A stretch of 64,000 bases of DNA from Roseiarcus sp963813555 (GTDB taxonomy: Bacteria > Pseudomonadota > Alphaproteobacteria > Rhizobiales > Beijerinckiaceae): assembly GCA_963813555.1 (NCBI GenBank), contig CAWEZX010000010.1, positions 434,001 through 498,000 on the forward strand. The letters run 5' to 3'. The notes beneath the pieces are model-generated. The model was not told where the DNA came from and did not search any database. It saw only the letters and a list, made by a program, of their open reading frames with translations. The position numbers and the translations under genes were made by a program. Every line of letters starts with the position of its first letter. Position 1 is the stretch's first letter. Positions 38,349-47,545 of the stretch are shown piece after piece.

Positions 38349-38510
38349 TCAAGCCGCCGCTTCGAGCATTGTGACTCCCGCGTCGCCCTTGAGCCCGAAG
38401 GCTAAGTTCTCGGCATATTTCGGGTCGTCCAGCACGGAAACAACCTTCTCGCCGAACTCTCGCGGCGGCATCGGCGCGCCGAAGCGGGCTACGAACTCTT
38501 CGGGCTTCAT
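38349..38510 (-). pseudogene. C-terminal fragment of an unrecognised enzyme
   Basis: 53 codons with coding character: MKPEEFVARFGAPMPPRE, then VVSVLDDPKYAENLAFGLKG and GVTMLEAAA to a stop whose TGA overlaps the possible TTG start of the ECF sigma gene. The sequence upstream does not continue it, so it is a truncated 3' end. It may be the tail of a short-chain dehydrogenase, but I am not sure. Its former operon partner would be the sigma factor. Confidence 0.35.
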
Positions 38511-38771
38511 GCCCCTGGCGTCACGGAAGCGTCACCTGCTGGGCGCGGTCTTTGTCGGTCGACGCGACGCGGCTTTGCAAAACTTCAGATGCTTGCCTAC
38601 CCCCGCAAAATTGGAGGAAACCGGCGTGAGTCAGATCACGACACCCCCCCATCCGATCGACCCGGGACGTCAGCGCCACAGACAACATTGACGTGATCAA
38701 GATTGGCGGCGAGGTAGCAAAGGAAGAGAAAGGGAACTAAGCGCAAGGTAATCTTGCGAACGATGATTACG

Positions 38772-39197
38772 GTATGGGCTCACGGGGACCGCGCGAAGGA
38801 GCACCGGTGGCATACGGCGACGCAGCTATCATTTGCGCTCTCGATCTAACGGTTACTGCGGCATCGACCGGCAACACGATCCTCGCTTTGGTCGGGCTAA
38901 CGCTCGCGGCCGCGGGAGCGTCGACGTGACAGGCCTCTTTCTGGACTTTGCCGGCGTCGTTTCTAGGGGGCAGCCGCGGCAGCAGGATCGCGCTCGTCAA
39001 TTCCCCGGGCAACATTGCCGGCTTTGCCAGCACTTATGTCGTCGGTTGGATAACCGATTAACACTAGCAACGCCACTGGCCTCTATCTATTCAGCCGTTT
39101 AGTGTTGCCGGGCACGATCCCGGTTCTCAGGATCTTCATCAGTCGTAACGAAGTAAGGGGCCGGAGGAATGGAATGAACAGAAGGTCATGTGAATGA
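38772..39197 (+). pseudogene. MFS transporter remnant (C-terminal part)
   Basis: Pieces in several frames match the C-terminal third of a major facilitator: WAHGDRAKEHRWHTA (the usual W-x3-SDR-x-ERRWH loop), ILALVGLTLAAAG, FWTLPASFLGGS, IALVNSPGNIAGFASTYVVG, WITD and then, after one extra base, NTSNATGLYLF. An in-frame TGA at about 38927 and at least two frameshifts break it, and the first two thirds are missing. The layout resembles the anion:cation symporter branch that carries aromatic acids or tartrate. Confidence 0.5.
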
Positions 39198-39566
39198 GCG
39201 TGGGTGCTGGAGTTGTTTCCGCAGCAGCTCGGTGAGTTTTTTGGAGGAGGCTATGGTCAACCCCTGGCGCAAGCCACCTAATTATCCAGGACGGGCTAGC
39301 GGTGAGCGATAGAAGGTCTCAGCGTCTAAAAGATTCATGCGCAGGAGGTATTGCGCAAGCTGGTGGGCTTAGTCAGGGGTCCGGGCATGAGGAACCTGCT
39401 TGACCTCGGTCAGGCGCTAACGGCGCACGCGCGCCTTTCTCCGCAACGGATTGGCGCGCGCGACCTCGAACGCAGCATGACATTCCACCAGTGGAACTCG
39501 CGCGCCTGCCGGCTGGCCAACGCTCTTCTCGGGCTTGGGCTGTCCAAAGGCGATCGCGTGGCGGTC

Positions 39567-40624
39567 CTAAGCAGAGATTCGTGGCATGGCCAACGGATTG
39601 GGGATGCGCTCGCGGTTGAGATCAATGACAGCGTGATGGATGGCCTGGTCGAGCGCGGCGGCGTCGGTGAAGGTCTGGTGGGCGAGGTGATGGGCTTTGA
39701 GATCGCGCCAGACCGGCTCGATGTCGTTGAGTTCGGGGGCGTATTTCGGCAGCCATTCGACGGTGAGCCAGTGTGCGCGGGCGGTGAGGGCGGCGAGCGA
39801 GCGTTTGCTGGTGTGGATCGGACCATTGTCCTCGACCAGCACGACCGGCTTGGCCTGCCGCCCGGGCTGCGGCCCAAAGAGACGGTCGAGTTGCTCCAGA
39901 TGAGCGATGAAATCGCTGCTGCGCTTGGTCGGGCTGGTATGGACGATGAGTTGGCGCGTGAGGGGATCGAGCGACCCCAGTATCGCGACCTTCTTGGCCT
40001 GCCCCGGCGCCGGCACACGCAAGTCCGCTCCCGACTTCGCCCAGGCGCGGGCGAGATAAGGATGGGTCAGCGCCTCGCTCTCATCGCCGTAGAGAAGAAC
40101 GATGTCGCCGGCTTCGGCCTGCTGTTTGCGCAGTTGCAGGCGCAGGCCCACCCGTTCCACTTCGCTTTCCCTCTGACGGCCCTTCAGCGTGTGCCGGGGC
40201 CGCCGCCAGCGGAACTTTTTTTTCGCAACGCCTTGGACAGTTGCGAACGGCTGATGCGCACGCCCTCGCGCGCTTCGATCTCGGCGCGAAGGCGGGGGAT
40301 TGTCCAGTTGCGCCGGTCGGCCACAGGTTCTTCCAGCAAGGGGGTGGCAACGCGCATGGCGGCTTCACTCTTCACCGGAGGCGGGCCCGGCGCGATGCTG
40401 GCCTTCAGCGCTGCGATCCCGCCGGCGGCGAAGTCGCTGCGCCACAGCCGAACCGTATCTTCGCGCACGCCAAACGCCGCCGCGATCTTGGGGCTGGTCC
40501 AACCAGCCAGCGTCAAAAGCACGGCGCGGGCGCGGTCCGCCTCGCCGCGATCGCGTGAACCGGCAACAGCCAAGAGGCCGGCGCGTTGTTCATCGCTCGC
40601 CGTAACCGGAGACTTTCCCGCCAT
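39567..40624 (-). CDS. IS630 transposase (copy B2), -1 frameshift
   Basis: Same two-frame protein as copy B1. The first frame starts at the ATG at 40624 (MAGKSPVTASDEQRAGLLAV), the second carries LLYGDESEALTHPYLARAW, VVLVEDNGPIHTSK and LNDIEPVWRDLK. Differences from B1 include L to V and T to A substitutions in the first frame; the eight-A slippery run is unchanged. The terminal TAG again uses the target TA and one host base. Its sequence gives no reason to think it inactive. Confidence 0.85.
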
Positions 40625-40700
40625 GTCATACACCTTGCGAATCGGCGCAGGCAGCCAACCGCAAAAAACCTATCCGTTGGTTAGCCAAACGGAATCTGCT
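39570..40700 (-). mobile_element. IS630-family element (copy B2), complete
   Basis: 1131 bp with duplicated TA at 39568-39569 and 40701-40702, ends AGCAGA/TCTGCT as in copy B1. It interrupts the acyl-CoA ligase at a CTAG site. Same orientation as B1. Confidence 0.93.
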
Positions 40701-42116
40701 TAGCTTGTAACACAGTCGAATGGGTCGAGATTTACGCCGCTGCAGCCAAAGCCGGGTTGGTGGTGGTGCCGCTCAACTTCCGCTTGGTCGGCAAGGAGAT
40801 CAGCTACATTGTGGACGACGCCGAGGCCGCCGCCATCATCGTCCAAGACCAGCTTGTGGGAGCTTTGGAAGAGGTTGGACCCGAGCTCTCAGTGCACCCG
40901 TCGCGGCGAATCTGGTTTGGAGCACGTGAATGCCCGGCCGGATACGTCTCGTACGAGAAGCTGATGGCCTGCGCGCGCGACAGCGAGCCGGACGTTGCGG
41001 TGGCGCCGGAAGACCCGTGGATGCTGATGTACACGTCCGGCACAACCGGCGACCCAAAGGGCGCGATACGCAACCATCGCGGCGGCGCCATGTTGTCTCT
41101 CATTACAGAGATCGAACTCGGCCTGCACCGCGACGACGGCGCGCTGCTCGTTATGCCGATGTGCCACGCCAATTCGCTCTACTTCTTCAGCGCCTTCGCC
41201 TATTGCGGTGCGACCACTACAGTCTACAGCCGCAAAAGCTTCGATGCGGAGCACTGCGCGCGCGTTCTCGGCGAGGGCGTCGCCACGTTCACCTCGTTAG
41301 TGCCTACTCACTACGCGATAATGTTGGCATTGCCTCAGGCGACGCGCGCGCTGCTCAACCTCGACAGGGTTGCTAAGCTGATGATCTCTTCGGCGCCTGC
41401 GCGACCCGACGCGAAACGCGCCATCATGGAGATGTTCCCGAACGCAGGCCTCTTCGAACTCTATGGTTCGACGGAGACCGGCTGGGCGACCATGCTTCAT
41501 CCGCACGAGCAGTTCGAAAAACTTGGCTCCGTCGGACGCGAATGCGTGGGTTCGGCGCCCATCAAGCTTCTCGATCCACACGGCGAGGAAGTGCCGGATG
41601 GCCAAATTGGCGAGCTTTACGCCAGCAATCCCTACATTTTCGACGGCTATTGGAAGTTGCCGGATAAAACACGCGAGGCGTTCCGCGGCGATTATTGCAC
41701 GGTGGGAGACATGGCGCGTCGCGACCCAGATGGCTTCATTCATCTCGTCGATCGCAAGAGCAACATGATTATCACTGGGGGAGAGAACGTTTACCCGTCG
41801 GATGTCGAAGCGGTGATCAGCGGCCATCCGTACGTTCATGACGTAGCCGTTATCGGTCTGCCGGACGACAAATGGGGCGAACGAGTCCACGCGGTTATTG
41901 TCTTGCGTGAAGGGGTTTCGCAGGATGAACCCGGCCTGCACGAATGGTGCAAGACGCGGATGGCCAGCCACAAGCGTCCACGCTCGTTTTCGTTCATGCG
42001 AGACGAGGAAATGCCCCGCACCGCGACAGGAAAAAACCTGCATCGCAAGCTGAAGGCCATGATCTTGGGCTGAAAGTCATCTGTCGACGTGGGAACCAAA
42101 GCCATAGGAGGACGAG

Positions 42117-43847
42117 ATGGCGACGAGCGCCAACGATCTTAATTCTGACGACAACGCCTGCGCGGCCTGGATCGCACGTTTCCTCAAGGCGCGCGGCGTC
42201 GATCGCATCTTCGGTCTGCAGGGTGGGCACATCCAGCCGATCTGGGACCATGCCGCGCAGCTTGGCATCCGCATCATCGATGTTCGCCATGAGGCCGCGG
42301 CAGTGCACATGGCGCACGCCCACGCTGAACTCACGGGCGAACTCGGCGTCGCCATGGTGACGGCCGGTCCGGGTGTGACCAACACAGTCACAGCAGTCGC
42401 CAACGCCTCGCTCGCCCGGGCGCCGGTTTTGGTCATTGGAGGTTGCACATCGCGAGCGCAGGCCAATATGGGCCCGCTGCAGGACATTCCGCACGTCGAT
42501 ATTTTGAGGCCTGTCACGCGGCAGTCGCGCACGCTTCGCGTCGCCGACCAGGTCATCCGCGAATTCGACGAGGGCGTGGCCCGCGCGTTCGGCGATCTTG
42601 GCGAACCGGGTCCAGTCTACCTCGAAATCCCGACCGACGTCTTACGCACTCATGTCTCCGCGAACCTGGTCCTCGAGGAATGGATGCGGCGGAAGAGATC
42701 GCGCGTCGTCCCGCCCGATGCGGCGATTGTCGCGCAGGCGGTGGAGACGCTGTGGTCGGCGAAGCGACCGCTTGTTGTAACGGGGCGCGGCGCTCGCGAC
42801 GCGGGACCACATATCGTTCGGCTTCTCGACGCGCTCGGCGCCGTCTATCTCGATACCCAGGAGAGCCGCGGCCTCGTGCCGCTCGATCATCCTGCAGTCG
42901 TCGGCGCCATGCGGGCGGCGGCGATGACCGAAGCTGACACCGTGTTCGTGATCGGACGCAAGCTCGATTATCAGCTCGGCTATGGCTCACCCGCGGTGTT
43001 TCCAAACGCCAAGTTCATCCGTCTCGCCGACACGCCCGGCGAACTCATCGACAACCGCCGCGGCGAACCGGAACTCTTCGCAACCCCCGCTCTCGCGCTT
43101 GACGCCATTGTGACTGCAGCGGGCAACCGCAAGTCCGCGGTGGAGAAGACCTGGACGGACGGGCTCCAGAAACGGCATCGCGACCGGAGCGCCAAGGTTG
43201 GGCCGAGCTACACGACGGGATCGGATGGCGGGGTCGATCCGCGCGCCATCTTTCAAGCCCTGCGTGACAAGACTGAGCCTGACTACATCGCCATCGCCGA
43301 CGGCGGCGACCTCCTGAGCTTCGCTCGCATCGGCCTCGAGGCGCGCACCTATATGGACGCCGGCGCGTTCGGCTGCCTCGGCGTCGGGACGCCATACGCT
43401 GTCGCGGCCTCGCTCGCCTTTCCCGGCCGCCAGGTGGTGTGCGTCACCGGCGATGGCGCTTTCGGACTCAACGCGATGGAGATCGACACAGCGGTTCGCC
43501 ACGGGGCAAAGATCGTGGTTATCGTGTCTAACAATGCGGCGTGGAATATTGAGCGCCTCGACCAGGAGGCAAACTATGGCCGCCGAGTGGTCGGCACGCT
43601 GCTTGCCCATTCCGACTACGCGGCTATGGCCCGGGCTTTCGGAGCTCATGGCGAGCGCGTTGAGAAGCCGGAGGACCTTTCTGGCGCCATCGAGCGGGCG
43701 CTCGCCAACGCCCCCGCTCTGGTCGACGTGGTGACGTCGCAGACGGTCGTGTCCTCGGACGCGACGAAGGGGCTGGGCTTCGTCCCAGAGTTCCAGGCGC
43801 TGACCGTGTGGGACGATCTCGAGCGCAAGCGCCGAGGCTTGGCGTAG
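42117..43847 (+). CDS. ThDP-dependent lyase/decarboxylase, 2-hydroxyacyl-CoA lyase-like
   Basis: 576 residues with the three-domain layout of acetolactate synthase relatives. The catalytic Glu is at about residue 59 (DVRHEAAAVHMAHAHAELTG), followed by MVTAGPGVTNTVTAVANA. The central domain starts near 200. The ThDP/Mg motif is GDGAFGLNAMEIDTAVRHGA at about 445-464, with SNNAAWNIER supplying the Asn. Possible roles are 2-hydroxyacyl-CoA lyase, oxalyl-CoA decarboxylase or a carboligase; the acyl-CoA ligase just upstream favours a CoA substrate. The ATG at 42117 follows AGGAGG at 42106-42111. Intact, but its partner is interrupted. Confidence 0.75.
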   Translation: MATSANDLNSDDNACAAWIARFLKARGVDRIFGLQGGHIQPIWDHAAQLGIRIIDVRHEAAAVHMAHAHAELTGELGVAMVTAGPGVTNTVTAVANASLARAPVLVIGGCTSRAQANMGPLQDIPHVDILRPVTRQSRTLRVADQVIREFDEGVARAFGDLGEPGPVYLEIPTDVLRTHVSANLVLEEWMRRKRSRVVPPDAAIVAQAVETLWSAKRPLVVTGRGARDAGPHIVRLLDALGAVYLDTQESRGLVPLDHPAVVGAMRAAAMTEADTVFVIGRKLDYQLGYGSPAVFPNAKFIRLADTPGELIDNRRGEPELFATPALALDAIVTAAGNRKSAVEKTWTDGLQKRHRDRSAKVGPSYTTGSDGGVDPRAIFQALRDKTEPDYIAIADGGDLLSFARIGLEARTYMDAGAFGCLGVGTPYAVAASLAFPGRQVVCVTGDGAFGLNAMEIDTAVRHGAKIVVIVSNNAAWNIERLDQEANYGRRVVGTLLAHSDYAAMARAFGAHGERVEKPEDLSGAIERALANAPALVDVVTSQTVVSSDATKGLGFVPEFQALTVWDDLERKRRGLA

Positions 43848-44230
43848 GGACGGACAGCTTTGCGTTCGGCCATAAATACGCTCCGCCCAAATGGGTCCCC
43901 AGGGAGCGTCGAAAGTAGCCACGCGCCCAGCACAACGCCCCTTGTTTGGTTTGCCGTAGAGGAACACCGGGGCCGCCTTATTTGACGTGAACCTCAATGC
44001 GGCACGGACAGACCGTGTTGATTTGTGAAATGTATGCGCTCGCTGCGCCGCGCGGCTATATATAGCTGTATACTACGATCGCTAGAGTATTGTTATGTTG
44101 TACCTAGACAACTCCTGTGCAATATATTAGCAGTGCTTGAAGTGACGGGATCGCGGCGAGGGTGCGCTTGTCATTCCGACTCTGACGTTCTTGTGGCGGG
44201 CAAACGTGGTGAATCGAAGCAGAGGAAGTT
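43848..44230. other. Intergenic region with an AT-rich island
   Basis: 383 bases without a convincing gene. Around 44053-44132 the base composition drops sharply to AT (gctatatatagctgtatac; ttgttatgttgtacctagac), and TTGTACCTAGACAA at about 44098 forms an imperfect inverted repeat (TTGT...ACAA on the minus strand) of the kind bound by GntR-type regulators. It could be an old promoter-operator left after the genes around it decayed. Confidence 0.3.
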
Positions 44231-44343
44231 TCAAGTTGTTGAAAAAGTCCGCCGCGCACGGTCGAAACCGGGAACACAACGGAATCCAAGGGAGTCCGAA
44301 ACAGAATCGAACTGCGGCGGAAATGAGTTTTTCAACAGCCTGC
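44231..44343. repeat. Short inverted-repeat element (MITE or IS remnant)
   Basis: About 113 bp bounded by TTGTTGAAAAAGTC (left) and GAGTTTTTCAACAGCCTGC (right), which pair in inverted orientation at about 14 of 19 positions. Ends of the form GGCTGTTGAAAAA are common in several IS families. It carries no gene. Its right border touches the truncated 5' end of the iorA fragment. Confidence 0.5.
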
Positions 44344-44367
44344 TAAATCGCAAGCCGTCCTCACATA

Positions 44368-44757
44368 AAGTTTGGTTGCGGCGCCGGGCTGTGCGGCGCA
44401 TGCACGGTGCATCTGAACGGCGAGGCTGTCCGTTCCTGCCAGACGTCGGTCGCCGATGCGGCCGGTAAAAAGATCACGACCATCGAGGGGCTTAGCGAGC
44501 ACAGCCACCACCCGCTATAGAAGGCGTGGATCGCCGAGCAAGTGCCGCAGTGCGGCTATTGCCAGTCGGGCCAAATCATGCAGGCCGCCTCGCTCCTAGC
44601 CACGAATGCCTCGCCAACTCGCGAGCAGATCGTTGACCACATGAACGGCAACCTTTGCAGATGCATGACATACCCGCGAATTGTGAAGGCGATCGAGCGC
44701 GCAGCGGCAGACGTGCGGGCGTCGAACGAAGCCGTGAGCGGTGGGAGGAAGGCATGA
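44368..44757 (+). pseudogene. iorA: Isoquinoline 1-oxidoreductase-type 2Fe-2S subunit, truncated
   Basis: Small subunit of a molybdenum hydroxylase. The first ~40 residues are missing; the frame opens at KFGCGAGLCGACTVHLNGEA with the plant-type 2Fe-2S cysteines, and continues with QCGYCQSGQIMQAASLL and GNLCRCMTYPRIVKAI, the second cluster. A TAG at 44518-44520 interrupts it in frame where CAG would give HHPLQKAWIAEQVPQ. Truncation and nonsense codon mean it is not functional. Its TGA overlaps the start of the large subunit (ATGA), the normal order for iorAB-type genes. Confidence 0.75.
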
Positions 44758-46233
44758 CCAAGCACACTAAGATTAGCTCAAGCTCCACCGACCTTTCTCG
44801 ACGCTCGTTCCTGGTCACGGCAGGCGCGTCCGGTCTGGTCTTCGGCTCGCTCCCCGGCGCAACGCCAGCTGCCGCAGCAGCGGGATCCGCGGAGGCGCTG
44901 GAGCCCAGCATCTGGTATTCGATCGCGCCGGACGGCGTCGTAACCGTCAATGTTGGCAAGGCCGACATGGGGCAGCATGTCGCAAGCACGATGGCGCAGA
45001 TCGTCGCCGACGAGCTTGGCGCATCGTGGGGCGACATGCGGGTCAACCTCGTCGGCAACGACCCGAAGTACAATGATCCGGTGCTCGGCGCGAATATCAC
45101 CGGCGGCAGTTGGTCGACGATGATGAATTTCGACTTGATGAGCCGCGTCGGCGCGGCTGGACGGATTGCGCTCAGCGAAGCGGGCGCCGGCATGCTCGGC
45201 ATTTCGAAGTCGGACGTGGTGGTCAACGATTTCCGGGTCTTCTCGAAGAGCTCGGGCAAGTCCATGAGCTTCGCCGACATCGTCAAGTCCGGCAAGGCGA
45301 CCAAGACATTCTCGCCGGATGAGTTAAAGGCCATCGTCCTGAAGACGCCCGAGCAATACACCTTAGACTAATCGGCCGCGACTTGCCGCAGCTGGACATT
45401 CCGTTCAAGGTCAACGGAACGGCGAAATACAGCATCGACACGTTCCTGCCAGGAATGGTGTACGGGCGCGTCGTCACGCCGCCTGTGCGCTATGGCGCGA
45501 AGGTCACAGGCGTTGATGATTCAGAGGCGAAGAAGGTCCCCGGGTTCATTCAAGCCGTCGTCGTCGAGGATCCGACGACCACCGTAACCGGTTGGGTCGT
45601 CGCTGTCGCCAAGACCTATCCGGAGGCGATCAAGGCCGCTGACGCGTTGAAGGTCTCTTACGACAAGGGCCCCAACGCCAATGTCTCCAGCGAGTCGATC
45701 TTGGCGGAAGCCAAGCGCTTGCAGAGCCAGCCGGGCGGCGAAATCTACTTCACCAACGGCGATGCGGCGCAAGCCATATCGAAGGCTGCGAAGGTGCTGA
45801 ACGCTGAATACACGACCAATATCAACATTCATTGTCCGCTGGAGCCGATGAACGCCGTGGCGGAGTTCAAGGATGGCAAGCTGCACCTCTATGCCGGGAA
45901 CCAGTTCTTGACCCGATCGACGGCGATCGCCGCCGGCGCGGTTGGAATGAAGCCCGAAGATGTGGTGATTTACCAGTACTGGATCGGTGGTGGCTTCGGG
46001 CGCAAGCTGGACTCAGACATGTTCATCCCGCCGGCTGTCGCCGCGAAAGCGGTCGGCAAGCCGGTCAAGGTCATCTACTCCCGTCAGCATGACATGCTGA
46101 TGGATTTCACCCGTCCGCTCGTCTACCAGAAAATCTCTGCGGGACTTGACGAAAGCGGCAAAATCGTCGGCATGAACCACGATCTCGTCAGTGCATGGCC
46201 GACCAAGCGTTGGGGCATTCCGGCGTTCCTAGC

Positions 46234-46888
46234 GTAAGCGGGAGACCCCCCGGCTCTGCCGGGGTGGCAGTAGAGGTTTGACGTTTCCGGCGGTCCACCG
46301 GTGAAGTTCCAACGTGAGCAGCCACTCACACGAAAGGAACTCCACCGATGGACGACTACGAGAGCCTAAGCCACACGACATGGACCTGCAAATATCATGT
46401 GGTGTTCATTCCCAAATGTCGGCGCAAGGTGCTGTATCTGGAGCTGCGACGACACTTGGGCGAAGTTTTGCGCAAGCTTGCGCTTCAGAAGGAAGCGAGG
46501 GTCGAGGAAGGGCATCTGATGCCCGATCACGTGCACATGCTGTTGTTGATTCCGCCGAAATACGCAGTGTCGCAGGTGGTCGGGTACATCAAGGGCAAGA
46601 GCGCGATCCACCTGGCCCGGGTATATGGGGAGCGCAAGCGCAACTTCGTGGGGCAGCACTTCTGGGCGCGGGGGTTCTTCGTCAATACGGTCGGCCGTGA
46701 CGAGGAGGCCATCCGGGCTTACATCCGCAACCAAGAGAAGGAAGATCAGAGGCTCGAACAAATGAACCTCTGGCGCTGAAAAAGCCGCCTTTAGGCGGCT
46801 CCAAACATCAAGGGCCGCGTCAGCGACCCTCCTACCGCTTTGAGCGGTTCAAATCCTAAAGCCCCCGGCTTTGCCGGGGGATACTTAC
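46234..46888 (+). mobile_element. IS200/IS605-type element, copy 1
   Basis: About 655 bp with the paired terminal hairpins of the family: CCCCGGC-tct-GCCGGGG near 46249-46265 and CCCCCGGC-ttt-GCCGGGGG near 46862-46880. It has no inverted repeats or target duplication. It lies in the iorB pseudogene after CCTAG. The end GATACTTAC is followed directly by copy 2. Confidence 0.88.
46348..46779 (+). CDS. tnpA: IS200-type Y1 transposase TnpA (copy 1), intact
   Basis: 143 residues. HUH endonuclease that moves single-stranded DNA. The metal-binding HUH motif is MPDHVHMLLLIPP (His61, His63), and the nucleophile Tyr125 is in AIRAYIRNQEKEDQ. The N-terminal TWTCKYHVVFIPKCRRKVLY is standard. This is the only one of three copies that keeps the Tyr and the common Lys23, so it is the likely source of activity. 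Confidence 0.92.
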   Translation: MDDYESLSHTTWTCKYHVVFIPKCRRKVLYLELRRHLGEVLRKLALQKEARVEEGHLMPDHVHMLLLIPPKYAVSQVVGYIKGKSAIHLARVYGERKRNFVGQHFWARGFFVNTVGRDEEAIRAYIRNQEKEDQRLEQMNLWR

Positions 46889-46889
46889 T

Positions 46890-47545
46890 GTAAGCGGGAG
46901 ACCCCCCGGCTCTGCCGGGGTGGCAGTAGAGGTTTGACGTTTCCGGCGGTCCACCGGTGAAGTTCCAACGTGAGCAGCCACTCACACGAAAGGAACTCCA
47001 CCGATGGACGACTACGAGAGCCTAAGCCACACGACATGGACCTGCAAATATCATGTGGTGTTCATTCCCGAATGTCGGCGCAAGGTGCTGTATCTGGAGC
47101 TGCGACGACACTTGGGCGAAGTTTTGCGCAAGCTTGCGCTTCAGAAGGAAGCGAGGGTCGAGGAAGGGCATCTGATGCCCGATCACGTGCACATGCTGTT
47201 GTTGATTCCGCCGAAATACGCAGTGTCGCAGGTGGTCGGGTACATCAAGGGCAAGAGCGCGATCCACCTGGCCCGGGTATATGGGGAGCGCAAGCGCAAC
47301 TTCGTGGGGCAGCACTTCTGGGCGCGGGGGGTTCTTCGTCAATACGGTCGGCCGTGACGAGGAGGCCATCCGGGCTTGCATCCGCAACCAAGAGAAGGAA
47401 GATCAGAGGCTCGAACAAATGAACCTCTGGCGCTGAAAAAGCCGCCTTTAGGCGGCTCCAAACATCAAGGGCCGCGTCAGCGACCCTCCTACCGCTTTGA
47501 GCGGTTCAAATCCTAAAGCCCCCGGCTTTGCCGGGGGATACTTAC
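46890..47545 (+). mobile_element. IS200/IS605-type element, copy 2 (tandem)
   Basis: Head-to-tail with copy 1, one base apart, and almost identical to it. It is one base longer because of an extra G in a G-run near 47327-47333. Same terminal hairpins; right end GATACTTAC, then iorB resumes. Confidence 0.88.
47004..47436 (+). pseudogene. tnpA: IS200-type transposase (copy 2), frameshifted and Tyr lost
   Basis: The frame matches copy 1 to residue 108 (GQHFWARG), where an extra G in the run at about 47327-47333 shifts it. The rest lies in the next frame and ends at 47436. The codon for the nucleophile (47377-47379) is TGC, Cys, instead of TAC, and Lys23 is Glu. These two substitutions are shared with copy 3. 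Confidence 0.88.

Larger units (their letters stand above)
36022..38352 (-). pseudogene. ECF sigma factor with SnoaL-like tail, split by IS256
   Basis: Right of the element (37967-38352) are region 2 pieces: LRADLHR, IDGEDVVQDTLVRAFVALQDL and LRPWLFRIAYNRALDLLRG, in different frames with a small deletion after DLHR. Left of it (36022-36550) are region 4 (ESLIEIAALLDLTVDAVKGH, LARGRAYLRE) and a SnoaL-like domain (ALFNQRDWDGLRALLAEDV, YIMWLEWRDSRISFIRDY). Removing the element and one 8-base duplicate joins VVILK to DVLDESL in frame. A further frameshift lies at a GANTC site (36440-36445). With the insertion and deletion the gene is dead. Stress-type sigma factors of this build are usually autoregulatory; the target is unknown. 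Confidence 0.8.
39387..42073 (+). pseudogene. Acyl-CoA ligase split by IS630
   Basis: Two halves of one adenylate-forming enzyme. The left half gives LLDLGQALTAHARLSPQR, then FHQWNSRACRLANALLGLGL and SKGDRVAVL; the right half resumes ACNTVEWVEIYAAAAKAGL. It then shows the ATP signature MYTSGTTGDPKGAIRNH, LFELYGSTETGWAT, DGFIHLVDRKSNMIITGGEN and the C-terminal PRTATGKNLHRKL. Removing 39570-40700 plus one TA joins GTC-CTA-GCT (V-L-A) exactly. The right half has no other damage, so the insertion looks recent. It would activate a carboxylate to a CoA thioester; the ThDP enzyme 43 bases downstream suggests a 2-hydroxyacyl-CoA pathway. Confidence 0.85.
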
